64,000 nucleotides of DNA from Aquila chrysaetos chrysaetos (Eukaryota > Chordata > Aves > Accipitriformes > Accipitridae). The DNA lies in assembly GCF_900496995.4 (NCBI RefSeq), contig NC_044011.1, positions 18,508,041 to 18,572,040 of the forward strand, given 5' to 3'. Under the pieces are notes generated by a model, which saw only the letters and a program-made list of their open reading frames with translations, ran no database searches and was not told the DNA's origin. The first letter of the stretch is position 1. Every line of letters starts with the position of its first letter. A program made the position numbers and the translations under genes. Below, one piece after another: positions 1 through 10,200 of the stretch.

Positions 1-2069
1 GTTTGTTTCTGCTAAATCCTGGTATCATTCATGGTACTGTGGCATCCTGCAGATTTTGTCCTGGTCAGCAAAAGTGATAGCCTTTTGCTACACTTAGGCA
101 CACCCTGCTGGTCATGGTGCGAGGCTGCCTTAGGCCTCATTATGAAGATATTTTCTCAAGATATTTTGAATAAAGTCTGTTAAGTTGGGAGTAGAAAGGT
201 TGGCTCCTCTCCCCACTGTTTTTACAAAGAGATGGGATTTCACTGACATGAAACTGCAGCTACAAAAGCATACATGTAAGTGGCATACCAACAGCACCGT
301 TAGCGTACTTGCTGACCTAATGACTGCAGTCCCAAAAAGTATAGAATTATGAGGAAGTAAAATTGTCCATGGTTGCTATCTGATCACAGGAGAGTTTCAT
401 GTGAGTGCTGCCATAGCTTTCTCTTACTGTCACAGGTGAGACAGACTAAATCAACAACTTGTAGTGCATTTGGATACTGGTGTTTAATCTCAGTTTTACT
501 GAGACGAGAGCTTTTACCTTACTTGACTGTTTCACGCACTGATGCACTTGCTCTCCCTCCAAAGTCACATTGACTAGGTCTCAGCTTCCCACAGAGGAGA
601 TTGCCGCTGGTCCAGGAATGTCGGGCAGAAAGTCATGACAGTATCATGCTGTGCGGCTGTCGGTGGGTACCAGTCTCAGGTGTCACTGGCCAAGGTCCCG
701 AGGCATCCCCAGACATTTGTCTCTGTGGAGCTCCCCCAGGCTTGGTTTTCTCCATCTAAATAGACTATATGCAGGAGCACAATGCATGATCGGCCTCCTA
801 GTTGGTGGCTCTGCCTCATGTCCTGTATTGAGTGGAGAATTCAGCACATACCATTTCTGTTTAGGCCAGGTGTTATCAAAACATACAACCAACCCACACT
901 GGTTGTGGTTAGCAAGCAGGCTTGTGCTTGTGAGTTCAAAAGTTCAGTTTTCGACATTATACACACAATTACCTGTCACCTGTCAGCATTCACAATCTAA
1001 GTTGTCTTTCACCTACCATGCTTGTCCAACACCGATGTTATAAATTAAGTGCATTTTAAGATGTTGCATTTTGTGGAATAAGACTCAGCTGCTCTCCTTC
1101 CAGGCTAGTTTGTTCTCTGCAGTGGCACAAGTTTAGCTTAGTTAAAACTACAAGTACAGTGCAGATTGGCTCTACCCCTGTTGCAACAATGTTGTTTTTT
1201 ATTGTAGATGAAGACAATTGTGTACAGGGCCAGGGAGTCATATAAATCATGACCCCAAAGTTAGTTTTCTCCTTTGCTTTTAAATAACTAATAGATCTTT
1301 AGCCAGTGAGTGTAATCACTCCTCTCTTTTTCTATTTGCTGTATTATTGACTGAAAGTATTTCTCAGAGGAGGTCATAGTCCAGTCCAAGGAAAGATTTG
1401 GGCAAGCATGACTGGATGGGAGGCTGCAGATTATGGGCTCCCTTAGGCCTGTGTGGGAAGACTTCAGTGAAAGGAGGGCAGAGGTACAATAAAGCACATG
1501 CATAGTGAGCCTGACACGTTAGAGCCAGCGCATGGAAATATGCAAATTTGACTTGCAGTCCACATGTTGATCAACTCTGCACATGTGCTCAGTGAGTGCA
1601 ACATATCCAGGAGGCATCCAAGCTGTTGTACATTCATGATGCATTTTTCCTTTGCCTGTACCCTATAGTTAAGTGTTGTGACCAGTGGGCTTTGAGACAT
1701 CAAGGATGAGCATGGAATATTGCTTGGAAAGACTGCTGGATGTCTGGACATTACAGACAAATACATCTCACTGAGCAAAGATCATGAGGGCTGAGGCACC
1801 CCCTCTGCTACAGCCCTCCCCACCCCCCAAATCTCTGTACATACACATTTCTGCTTTTAGAAACTGTGAAAGTGTCAAACCCGAGTGGATAGTAATGCTC
1901 AAAAAGTGCTTGAATCTTGAAATTAAATTACCAGTAATTTAAACAGATTCAAAGAATGCAACTTGGGTAAGGACAACAAATTGCACACCCCCACCCCTCC
2001 AATCTTCAGTATTATTTGATATAGGAAAATTGGCGCAAGTAAACATGTGCTGTTTTCTTCCATTCACAG
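1..2069 (+). other. Intron or upstream region of the PLAGL1-type gene
   Basis: Nothing here has both PR-domain-like coding sequence and splice sites. Short open frames near 370-1050 lack recognisable similarity. It is probably intron between PR-domain exons, since the exon at 2070 begins inside a domain. Confidence 0.4.
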
Positions 2070-2189
2070 CCAATTGAACCACACACAGAATTGAAAGTAT
2101 GGTATGCTGCCGATTATGCCAAATTTATGGAAGCTTCTGCAGTCTTCATTAAAGAAGAATCTGATGTCTGTCCTTTGCCTCCAGTAGAA
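2070..2189 (+). CDS. PLAGL1: PR-domain C-terminal exon of the PLAGL1-type gene
   Basis: This 120-nt exon has a pyrimidine-rich acceptor (cttccattcacag) and a consensus donor (gaa|gtaagt), phase 0 at both ends. It encodes [15 protein letters not shown], the conserved C-terminal signature of PR domains (ELxVWYxxxYxxF), closest by memory to PRDM10 ([14 protein letters not shown]). An acidic tail follows (FIKEESDV). No other PR-domain exon is recognisable between 1 and 2069, so the rest probably lies to the left. Human PLAGL1 is not known to me to have such an exon. It could be an alternative-isoform exon or an unprocessed relic. Confidence 0.75.
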
Positions 2190-5100
2190 GTAAGTACCCC
2201 TGATCTGCATTCAAGCCATCACCAGACGTAGTAAATAATGGTTTATTTATGTGCTTTCTCTGTTGATATAACTCTGGTAATGCTAGGGTAGACCATAGTG
2301 TAGTTGGCTGACACAAAGCCAAGAGCAATTTTAACGAAATAGCTACTCAGAGAAAGGCTGCCCTTCCTACCCTGTGTTTGTAATCCAGTGGAGCCATTAG
2401 ATGTAGCCAGAAGGAAATGGCACCGGTGGAATGTGTTGGAAAGACTTAAGATTGGTGTTAATTTGTAGCTAACCCAGCTGTCCAGCCTCAGACTTCTTTC
2501 ACCAATTCCCCCTTGTTATGCTCTGACTGGTTGGTCAGAAAATGCACTGGTTATTTCAGTCTTTCCTGTGCAATAACCCTTCTCTTCTAATCCCAGTACC
2601 TTCCGCTCTGTATGATAGTAGGAATCCTTAAACTGATAGGAAACTGTCGTGGTTTAACCCCAGCCAGCAACTAAGCACCACACAGCCGCTCACTCACTCC
2701 CCCCCAACCCAGTGGGATGGGGGAGAAAATCGGGAAAAGAATTAAAACTCGTGGGTTGAGATAAGAATGGTTTAATAGAACAGAAAAGAACAAACTAATA
2801 ATGATAATGACAACACTAATAAAACAACAACAGTAATAATAAAAAGATTGGAATATACAAATGATGCACAGTGCGATTGCTCACCACCCGCCGATCAACA
2901 CCCATTTAATCCCCGAGCGGCGATCCCCCTGCCCCCACTCCCCCAGTTTCTATACTAGATGGGACGTCACATGGTATGGAATACGCTGTTGGCCACTTTG
3001 GGTCAGCTGCCCTGGCTGTGTCCTGTGCCAGCTTCTTGTGCCCCTCCAGCTTTCTCGCTGGCTGGGCATGAGAAGCTGAAAAATCCTTGACTTTAGTCTA
3101 AACACTACTTAGCAACAACTGAAAACATCGGTGTTATCAACATTCTTTGCATACTGAACTCAAAACATAGCACTGTAGCAGCTACTAGGAAGACAGTTAA
3201 CTCTATCCCAGCTGAAACCAGGACAGAAACGTTTGTTAAGTGTTGAAAACGTGGCAGTGAGGATTGATACCTAAGCTAAAAGGAAATGTTAAACAGGGAA
3301 TGCACATGAACCAGGGATTCAGAGGTGCTGCAGGAAGGGAATTAACCCCATTGCTGCTTTTGCATATAAGGCCTTCAGAGTATACCCCAGAAAGAAAGTG
3401 TGGGAGAGCCACAGCATCAGACACAGAGAAGAGAGAGGAGGGCTCCATCTGCAAATAAAGACAGAGTGGACATAGCCTTACCATGCTCTCCAGAGCAAGC
3501 TAGCCCAAGAGCAAGGGAAAGTAAGGACAGTTTGAGAAGCTTAGGTAAAATGTAGAGACACCTAAGGAAGTACATGGTCGTGTATTAATTGGAAGTGCAT
3601 TTTATCAGTGACTGGGGGGGGGTTGTAATTGTTTTTCATTGGAATTTTTAGAATGTCAATATTCAAAGTGAATTTCAACCGAATCCAGCAGAGGTCTTAT
3701 TTCCACAGAAATAATACTTCCAAATAATGCATTGCTTGCCAAAAAAAATGTTTTAATGCCTCTAAGTCAGGATACACTTAAGATCTCCAAACCTAAGGTG
3801 TTTCTTATCGAGTTTAAGAAAGTCTAATGCCAAATGTCAAGCTAAGTGAGGAAGCCTCTCCTGGAGGTATTGACCATTGCTGTGTGGTAAAGCATGGAGT
3901 TAGCCCAAAACATAGGGAAATCCTGTATGGCTAAACTACATTTGTGTGCAGAAACCCACCCAATTTTTGGACGGTTGCAATAGCAGATAAATTATGTCAC
4001 TCTAAGGATGAAGTACGATTTGCAAGTGCTTTTATGAGTAGTTCCATAAAAGGAACAAATGTAGAGACTTTGAAATTCAGTAAGCACAGGTAAACAAAAG
4101 GTGAAGGACTGGGGACTGTTACACTAAATGCTAAATAAAAACACGGAAATAGGTATTTAGCCAACCTTCCCCCCCGCCCCTTGGTGTTTGTAGACTCCTA
4201 GAGAAAATCCGTTTCCAGTTGAATAGCTGTGTGGTAGTACAATGAAGTAAATACTGCCAAGGACAATGACAGGTCTTGGGAAAGCCCAGGAGAAGATGTA
4301 GGGTCAGTGAGAAGAATATGACCTTTCCTTAGAATGGCTAATAAGAAAGACCTGTTTCTGTTCTCATTGCAGAAAGAGCCTGTAGACCCTTGGATATGCT
4401 CCAGCTGTAGAAGCACTTTTGCAACTTTTGCTCTGCTGGAATCTCACCAGTGCATCCCTAAAGACCGAGTCCTTACCACCAGGTTCAGACCACCAAATAA
4501 ATTGGGACCCGTAAAAGCAAAAAGCAAACTCAAAGGGAAACTGAGAGGAGCGGCATTAGGCAAAAGCATTGCTCAGTGCTTCGGGACCATTTCCTGTTCC
4601 TCTGCTGCAAAGCTTAGCTGTGCCAGCTCAGGAAGCACTTGTGATGCTCTTGTGAGGTTTATACCTAAATGGAGAAACGGCCGGTCGTCACTGTTGAAGG
4701 GAAGAGAAGTGAAGCAGCCAGACAGTTACCCTTGCCGACTCTGTGGGAAGATATTTGATTCCATTGACAAGCTCACAGTCCACACTTACGCCCACAAAGG
4801 GGAGCGCCCCTACAAGTGTTCACAGCACGGATGCACAAAAGCCTTCATTTCCAAATATAAACTGCTCAGGTACATCTCTGAAGGCACTCCTTTTCTGGTG
4901 GGTGTGTGGGGAAAAAAACAAGGACGTTTTTTTCCTTTGGGATGTCCTAGTGACAGTTAATCCCCGAGTTCCAGTTTTTATTATTCCCATTTTGGTAGAA
5001 TTGGAGAAAACTAGTCTCCCTCAATTGCGGTGGCTACTCAAAAAGATAATGTTGAGCAGTTTTAACCTACTGTATGCTTTATGATTAACAATCCCCCCCC

Positions 5101-6522
5101 CCAAAAAGTTAAGCTTTTACTAATAACCTGAGAACTTGTGAAAATGCCTTCTTTCAAGAATGCCAGTGTTTGCAAGTCTTGAAGCTGCGCTGTGTACTAG
5201 AGTGAATGTAAATGCAAGTAACTCTTTTTTTTTTTTTTTGTCTTAGGCACTCAGCCACTCATTCTCCACAGAAATCTCACCAGTGTGGCTACTGTGAAAA
5301 GACCTTTCATAGGAAAGACCATCTAAAGAATCACCTTCAGACTCATGACCCTAACAAGATGGCCTTCAAGTGTGAAGAGTGTGGCAAGAAGTACAACACC
5401 AAGCTAGGCTATAAGAGACACTTGGCTCTTCATGCAGCCACCAGTGGGGACCTTACCTGTAGGGTATGTGCCCAGGAGTTTGGCGGTACTGAAGTTTTGT
5501 TGGAACACCTCAAAAGCCATGCAGGGAAACCAACTGGCAATACCAAGGAAAAGAAACATAAGTGTGATCACTGTGAGCGTCACTTCTATACCCGTAAAGA
5601 TGTGCGGCGTCACATGGTAGTTCACACAGGCTGCAAAGACTTTCTATGCCAGTTTTGTGCGCAGAGGTTTGGGCGGAAGGACCACTTGACTCGCCATACT
5701 AGGAAGACTCATCCACAAGAACTGCTGAAGAGCAGGTTGCAGAACGGTGACTCAGTGGGTCTCCTTGACCAGCTTTTTCCATTCAGACTGAAGGAAGATG
5801 CCAGCATACTGTCCCCTTTTCCTGAAAGGGTTTCTGTGCAGAATGGGATTTTGAATACTTCAGAATCAGAGGAATACAACTGTTCACATCTTCATTCCCA
5901 GCCAAGCTTACAAACTGCTCCTCCTCTTGAACCTTCTCCTCATTTGCAAAGGATGGGCTGTGCAGACAGCCTTCCAGCTGTCCATCCCACACCATGCTCA
6001 ACAGCTGTTCCTGCCAGCCTGAACCTTCATCAGCCTAATAAATACGACCCTAGTTCTACCTCATTTGCAGCAGGATCCCTCAAAAATCTACCGATAAAAG
6101 TGGATGTTAAAGGTTACAATGTGCATCTTCTTGAGGACCTGCCATTACCAGAACCTCAATCTCTCCACAAAATCAGTCTGGAAGAAGCTTCCTCAGGGCC
6201 TGTAGGGGATAATAACAAGTACCCAGTGCACAAGGAGACAGACGCAGCAGCTGAAACTACGAGCCTGCCTTTCATGGATCTCACTCATGTGATGAGTTTC
6301 TGGCAGCTCCCACCAGGTGACAACCAGAACACTACTGGGGACATCACAGCGGCATTTGGACCAGAGGAACCATCACACAGGCTGAATGGCCTTGGCCAAC
6401 AGCAAGGTCTTCAGCTAGCAACTGGTGGGATGGTCATAAACCAGCTGCATCATCTTCCTCGCTCCTTTCCATCCACTACAAATTCTGTAACGTTGCCTCA
6501 TTTTCACCATGCCTTCAAATAA
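2070..6522 (+). CDS. PLAGL1: PLAGL1 (ZAC1)-type zinc-finger factor with upstream PR-domain exon, 5'-partial
   Basis: Join 2070-2189, 4373-4869, 5247-6522: 1893 nt, 630 residues plus stop, with compatible phases (0, then AG|G) and GT-AG introns. PLAG-family proteins are nuclear C2H2 DNA-binding transcription factors; mammalian PLAGL1/ZAC1 is a growth suppressor. Seen: residues 1-40 end a PR domain ([15 protein letters not shown]); a degenerate finger around 47-67; a basic/Ser-rich linker; then seven PLAG fingers from about residue 159. Motifs [28 protein letters not shown] and [20 protein letters not shown] favour PLAGL1 over PLAG1/PLAGL2. The C-terminal ~270 residues are Ser/Pro/Leu-rich without the Pro-Leu-Glu repeats of human ZAC1. 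The beginning of the PR domain and the start codon are not in the window. Synteny with ZC2HC1B and LTV1 supports the name. The PR exon belonging to the same transcript is inferred. Confidence 0.88.
2645..3225 (-). mobile_element. Solo LTR of an avian endogenous retrovirus, copy 1
   Basis: 581 bp with TG...CA ends, flanked by a perfect 5-bp target duplication (GAAAC at 2640-2644 and 3226-3230). The LTR sense strand (starting TGTCCTGGTTTCAGC) is minus. An ATTAAA poly(A) signal lies on the minus strand at 2771-2776. It sits in the intron between the PR and finger exons of the PLAGL1-type gene, antisense to it. Very similar to the copy at 26159. No internal retroviral genes are present. The 5-bp duplication fits an ERVL- or ERV1-like integrase; I cannot name the family. 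Confidence 0.88.
4373..4869 (+). CDS. PLAGL1: PLAGL1-type exon: degenerate finger, linker and PLAG fingers 1-2
   Basis: 497 nt between acceptor ttctcattgcag and donor ctcag|gtacat. It opens with a finger-like WICSSC...ESHQC, in which the second His position is a Cys, then a basic linker rich in Lys/Ser. PLAG finger 1 ([10 protein letters not shown]) starts near 4727 and finger 2 ([10 protein letters not shown]) is cut by the donor after YKLL. The exon contains no in-frame Met, so translation must start in an upstream exon, or at an in-frame ATG at 4334 if the intron or an intronic promoter is used. Confidence 0.9.
5247..6522 (+). CDS. PLAGL1: PLAGL1 last coding exon: PLAG fingers 2-7 and C-terminal domain
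   Basis: The acceptor follows a ~15-nt T tract (tttgtcttag|GCACTCAGCC) and completes Arg (AG|G) of finger 2. Five further C2H2 fingers follow: [40 protein letters not shown] and [10 protein letters not shown], each with C-x2-C and a paired His. The remaining ~270 residues form the likely transactivation/regulatory tail, ending at taa 6520-6522. The two-exon layout of the finger region, with the break inside finger 2, fits what I recall for PLAG-family genes. Confidence 0.95.
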
Positions 6523-6900
6523 CTATCACCGTGGTTTGGGTTTTTTTCCTTCTTTTTTCAAGACTGTGCTTCTTACTTAAATCTGTTAGGATGGGGTTGT
6601 TTTGGTTTTGTTTTGTTTTTAAGAAAAACTGCCCCAAATGTTTTCAAAGCACGTTATGAACATGGTAGTTAAATTCAGGATGTTAATAAACAAGAAGCTC
6701 TATTTTTCATACTACTATTAGTTTTTTAGCATATGACCATAGTAGAACTAACATATTTCCCTCAACACCCTCTATATTTTTGGTTTTTTACCTTTCACGC
6801 AAACAACTGAATAAATATCTTCAATGATAGCAAAGCATCATAACAGGCACAATAAAACTATGGCTGCTGCAGTAGAAGAAATAGGGTTAGGGTGAATGGG
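6523..6900 (+). terminator. PLAGL1: PLAGL1 3' UTR start with candidate poly(A) signals
   Basis: AT- and T-rich sequence follows the stop codon. Three AATAAA hexamers on the + strand lie at 6685-6690, 6810-6815 and 6851-6856. Any could serve as the poly(A) signal; the true 3' end cannot be fixed from sequence alone. Confidence 0.5.
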
Positions 6901-7064
6901 AAGAAAGGGGAAATCACAGAAAAATAAGCAGCCATCAATCACAGCAAATTTATACACGTGGCAAATGTAACGTTTTATCAACATCAGATTTATGTTAAGC
7001 ACTTAATTACTGAACTTTATGAATCTTTAATTTAAATCAGAATAATTCCAAGAGTAAATCTTAC

Positions 7065-7228
7065 CTCCTTGTTTCACTTTTTTGAAATGCAGAAGATCAC
7101 TATTGTGATTGCCTTTAAGTAGATTCTGTTTTCTGAAGCGCACTTCAGCTGTGCGCATCTCCTGCATTTTTTTCCTAGGGCTGGAAATAACTACCACTTC
7201 TGCATGACTGTGTAAGAACTGATGTCTT
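7065..7228 (-). CDS. Possible distal exon of ZC2HC1B
   Basis: 164 nt open on the minus strand between acceptor tgcacatatag and donor ggag|gtaaga. Its phase accepts the two bases left by the exon at 13274. It encodes a basic peptide (RRHQFLHSHAEVVVISSPRK and onward). If the donor is not used the frame stops at 7027-7029. I recognise no homology, and it is ~6 kb from the previous exon. It could be chance. Confidence 0.3.
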
Positions 7229-10200
7229 CTATATGTGCAGTTTTCAGAATGGGAAGAGAATTGTCTCAAAGGTTAGAGCAGAACATTAATTTTCACTTAG
7301 AGCTGGATCTGGCAAGGTATGAGACACTGGTCTCTCTCCCTCTCTCTCTAGTAAAGCACTTCAGTATTTGCTTAAATTTAAGCATATGTGATCCCATTGG
7401 GTCAACAGCTTGATTGACTTAACACTCAATGAAGAATAATGCCTCCTACCTAAGGGGCCTTTATTCACCTTCTGTTGATAAAAATGGCCTTTGTTTAGTC
7501 TGGGAAATGATTATTAATTGTAGCCATCTGAAATGTGGATTCCTTCACAGAAAGCCAACCCTGCCCAGGGGAGCCTGCGACAGAAGGGTTGTGGTGGTGA
7601 GCTGACACCGGGCCCTCTTCAAAACCAGGTTATGAACCTGCCTCACAAGTGTCACCTGAAATTAGTGGGTGTGATAATGGTCGAGGCCATTTTAATCACA
7701 GGGGTTTTTGCTCAGTAGCATTGGGACAGCTGCAGTTGGACTTCCAGCCTTTGTTTCTTCCAAACCAGAACCACAGGGACTTTTGTTTGTTTCCTGGGGT
7801 AAATTGTCCATGTACATTTCCAGTTGACGGTGTGCTGGTGTGACATCTCTATCACCTGGTGCATGAACTAGCAGAAGTTGCAAAAATCATATCTCCCAGT
7901 AGATGACATTATTAAAAAAAAACCCCAAAACTCTTCACAACTTACTTTCTTGCCTAACCCATCGCTATTAAAAAAAAAATGTCATGGTTTTAGTGGATGA
8001 TGCAGTTACTAATGGATTCTGTTGCAGCTAAAACAGACACAGAATTTCTGAATCTGAGTAAGTTCTCAAACCCCAAGAGCTACTCTTCCATTAAATCCAA
8101 AGAGTTAATAGTACCTAATGATCATTACAAATACAGCATTAAGCAAGCATGCTCTCTTCTCCCCCATTAATCACAGGTATATATTTCCAGACAGCTTCAA
8201 ATAAAAAATATTTTTTAAATGATTGCTGTTTTGCTGTTAATGAACTACAGTGACATTGTACAACTACAATGATCCGAATATTCTTACAAGTTTATCAGTA
8301 CTTGGATTAAGAAAAGGTTGTATTATTGCAGTTGATGTGAGAATATGTTCTTCAGATACATTGTTGAGGGGTATTTTTTGTTATGAAAATTTTTGGCATA
8401 AGGCAAACCAGTAGGAATTTTAAGATCATTCTTGTAATGACAACAGCAGGAGGAGGAGCAGGTGCTGCACAGTCATGCGCAGTTAGCAGTTATTTAAATT
8501 ATGAGTTCCAGATAGGGAGAAGGTTGCAAACAATGTTATATGCACATTCTACAGCTAAGCTCGTATTTTCATCCAGACTTGGAAAGGTGTGTGTATACTC
8601 ACTTACTGCATTGTTTTCCTTGTTCATGCAAATTGTATTCACTTGGCTTCATCCAAGCTTACGTACTTGTAAAAAACCCCAAACAAACAAAAAAAAACCA
8701 ACCCAAAAAACAACCTAACCCCCTCCCCCGCCCCCGAAAACCCACAAATTTTATAGCACTGCCTGATCATATACTGTTAATAGACATTTTGGTTTGTGCT
8801 CCTATAAGAGGTCTAATTACTGAAATACTTATCTTTGAATTAAGATGTGATGTTAAGAAGAAAATGTTATACAAACACTGAGCTAGACTGGCACCCACGT
8901 TCTTTCAGCTGCTTGACTGTAGCAGGGTGCTGGGGCTCTGAGCTGTCAAGAGAGGTGCTGCTGCCTGACCTCAGCCTCTTCTGAAACGTGGAAAGATGCG
9001 TTGGTGAGAGATGCTTATCGTACGTGACTACAGGTTAAAGACCAACTCCCATTCAAGTAAAAAGAAAATAACCACTTTCGATATTAAAATGCTTAAAAAG
9101 CACACGGTGTCTAGAAGTAAAACACAGAAGCTAATTTGTAATACTGCAGCTCTAACCCTTAAGCCCATTCAGATTTCTTTTTCCAGGTTCTTGACATCAT
9201 AAATGTAGAGGAAGCTGAGGACAGCCCAGCACAAAGGAAGGCAAATTATTTTAAAAGGTTATGTCTGCAGAAAAATTGTTTTGTTTTAAAATTCTCACAA
9301 GTCAGGAGATACCCCTGAGTCATCTAATACCTAAAGCAGGGCTGGACTTTCTCATAGCTTTTGTTAGGGGCACTTCTGTGAGCATTTTTTGAGAGGTCAT
9401 CAGTAGCTGAGGCTTAAAAATGCTTTGTTTCTGAGCAAACAGATTCTTCGGGCTCCGTAGACCTGCCTGGTGTGGGCCTGGCTATCGCGTTGCTGAAAGA
9501 ACAATTAGTTTGCTTTTGGCGGGGGTAAGATCACAGGCAAGGCAGTGCTAAAGGAGAGGTGTAGGGACAGCAGCAAGTCCCCCCCAGCTCTCCCTGGGCT
9601 TACCCGTGGTGTCTGGGAGGATGGGGCTGCAGCGGGCGGGCAGGCGCGACTTCAGGCAGTGACAGTGGAGAAGGTAGAACGAGCTGCAGGACGCCTGTCT
9701 GGTGGCACTGCCGGTGGCTCGTGCGGGGCTGTGAGGGCACCGGTGCCGGGGCGACGGTGGAGGAAGAAGGCAGCCCAACCAGCGGCCGGTCCTCCTTCCT
9801 CCGGCACGGCCCATTCCTCCTCCTCCTCCACACAGGAGAGGAAGATGCAAGGGCAGAGAGCTGGCATAGGGAAGGTAGGATAGACCATGGCATAACAGCT
9901 AAGGGACAGAATAGAAAAATCTGACCCTCCAGGAGGTCTTAGGATATTTTAGCTCACATCCTGATAGAGATAAAAATACTCTTACCCAAACTCTGCTTGA
10001 AAATCTGTAGAAGCGGAGCAATATGTGGCAGCTGAAAACAGAATTGCTGTAATCAGATGATACCGTAAAATAGTGAAACTTAGTAACCATTTGGCCTCGT
10101 ACAAAAAAAATGTACTCATTTTATTTAAAAAAAAAAAAAAAAAAAAAAGGAAGCCATGTAAACCTGCTGAAATAATGTTAAGGAGCTAAAATTACACTAC

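Noticed and set aside
2861-3079. Small open frames inside the LTRs (also 21156-21413 and 26376-26594)
   Set aside because: The same peptide-like frame recurs only because the LTR is repeated; LTRs of this kind do not encode proteins here.
9545-9893. Overlapping open frames on both strands around 9.5-9.9 kb
   Set aside because: Frames exist in several phases at once in a GC-rich patch, which indicates composition rather than coding.
10127-10148. A22 run as tail of a processed pseudogene
   Set aside because: No upstream coding similarity, and no flanking target duplication was found.
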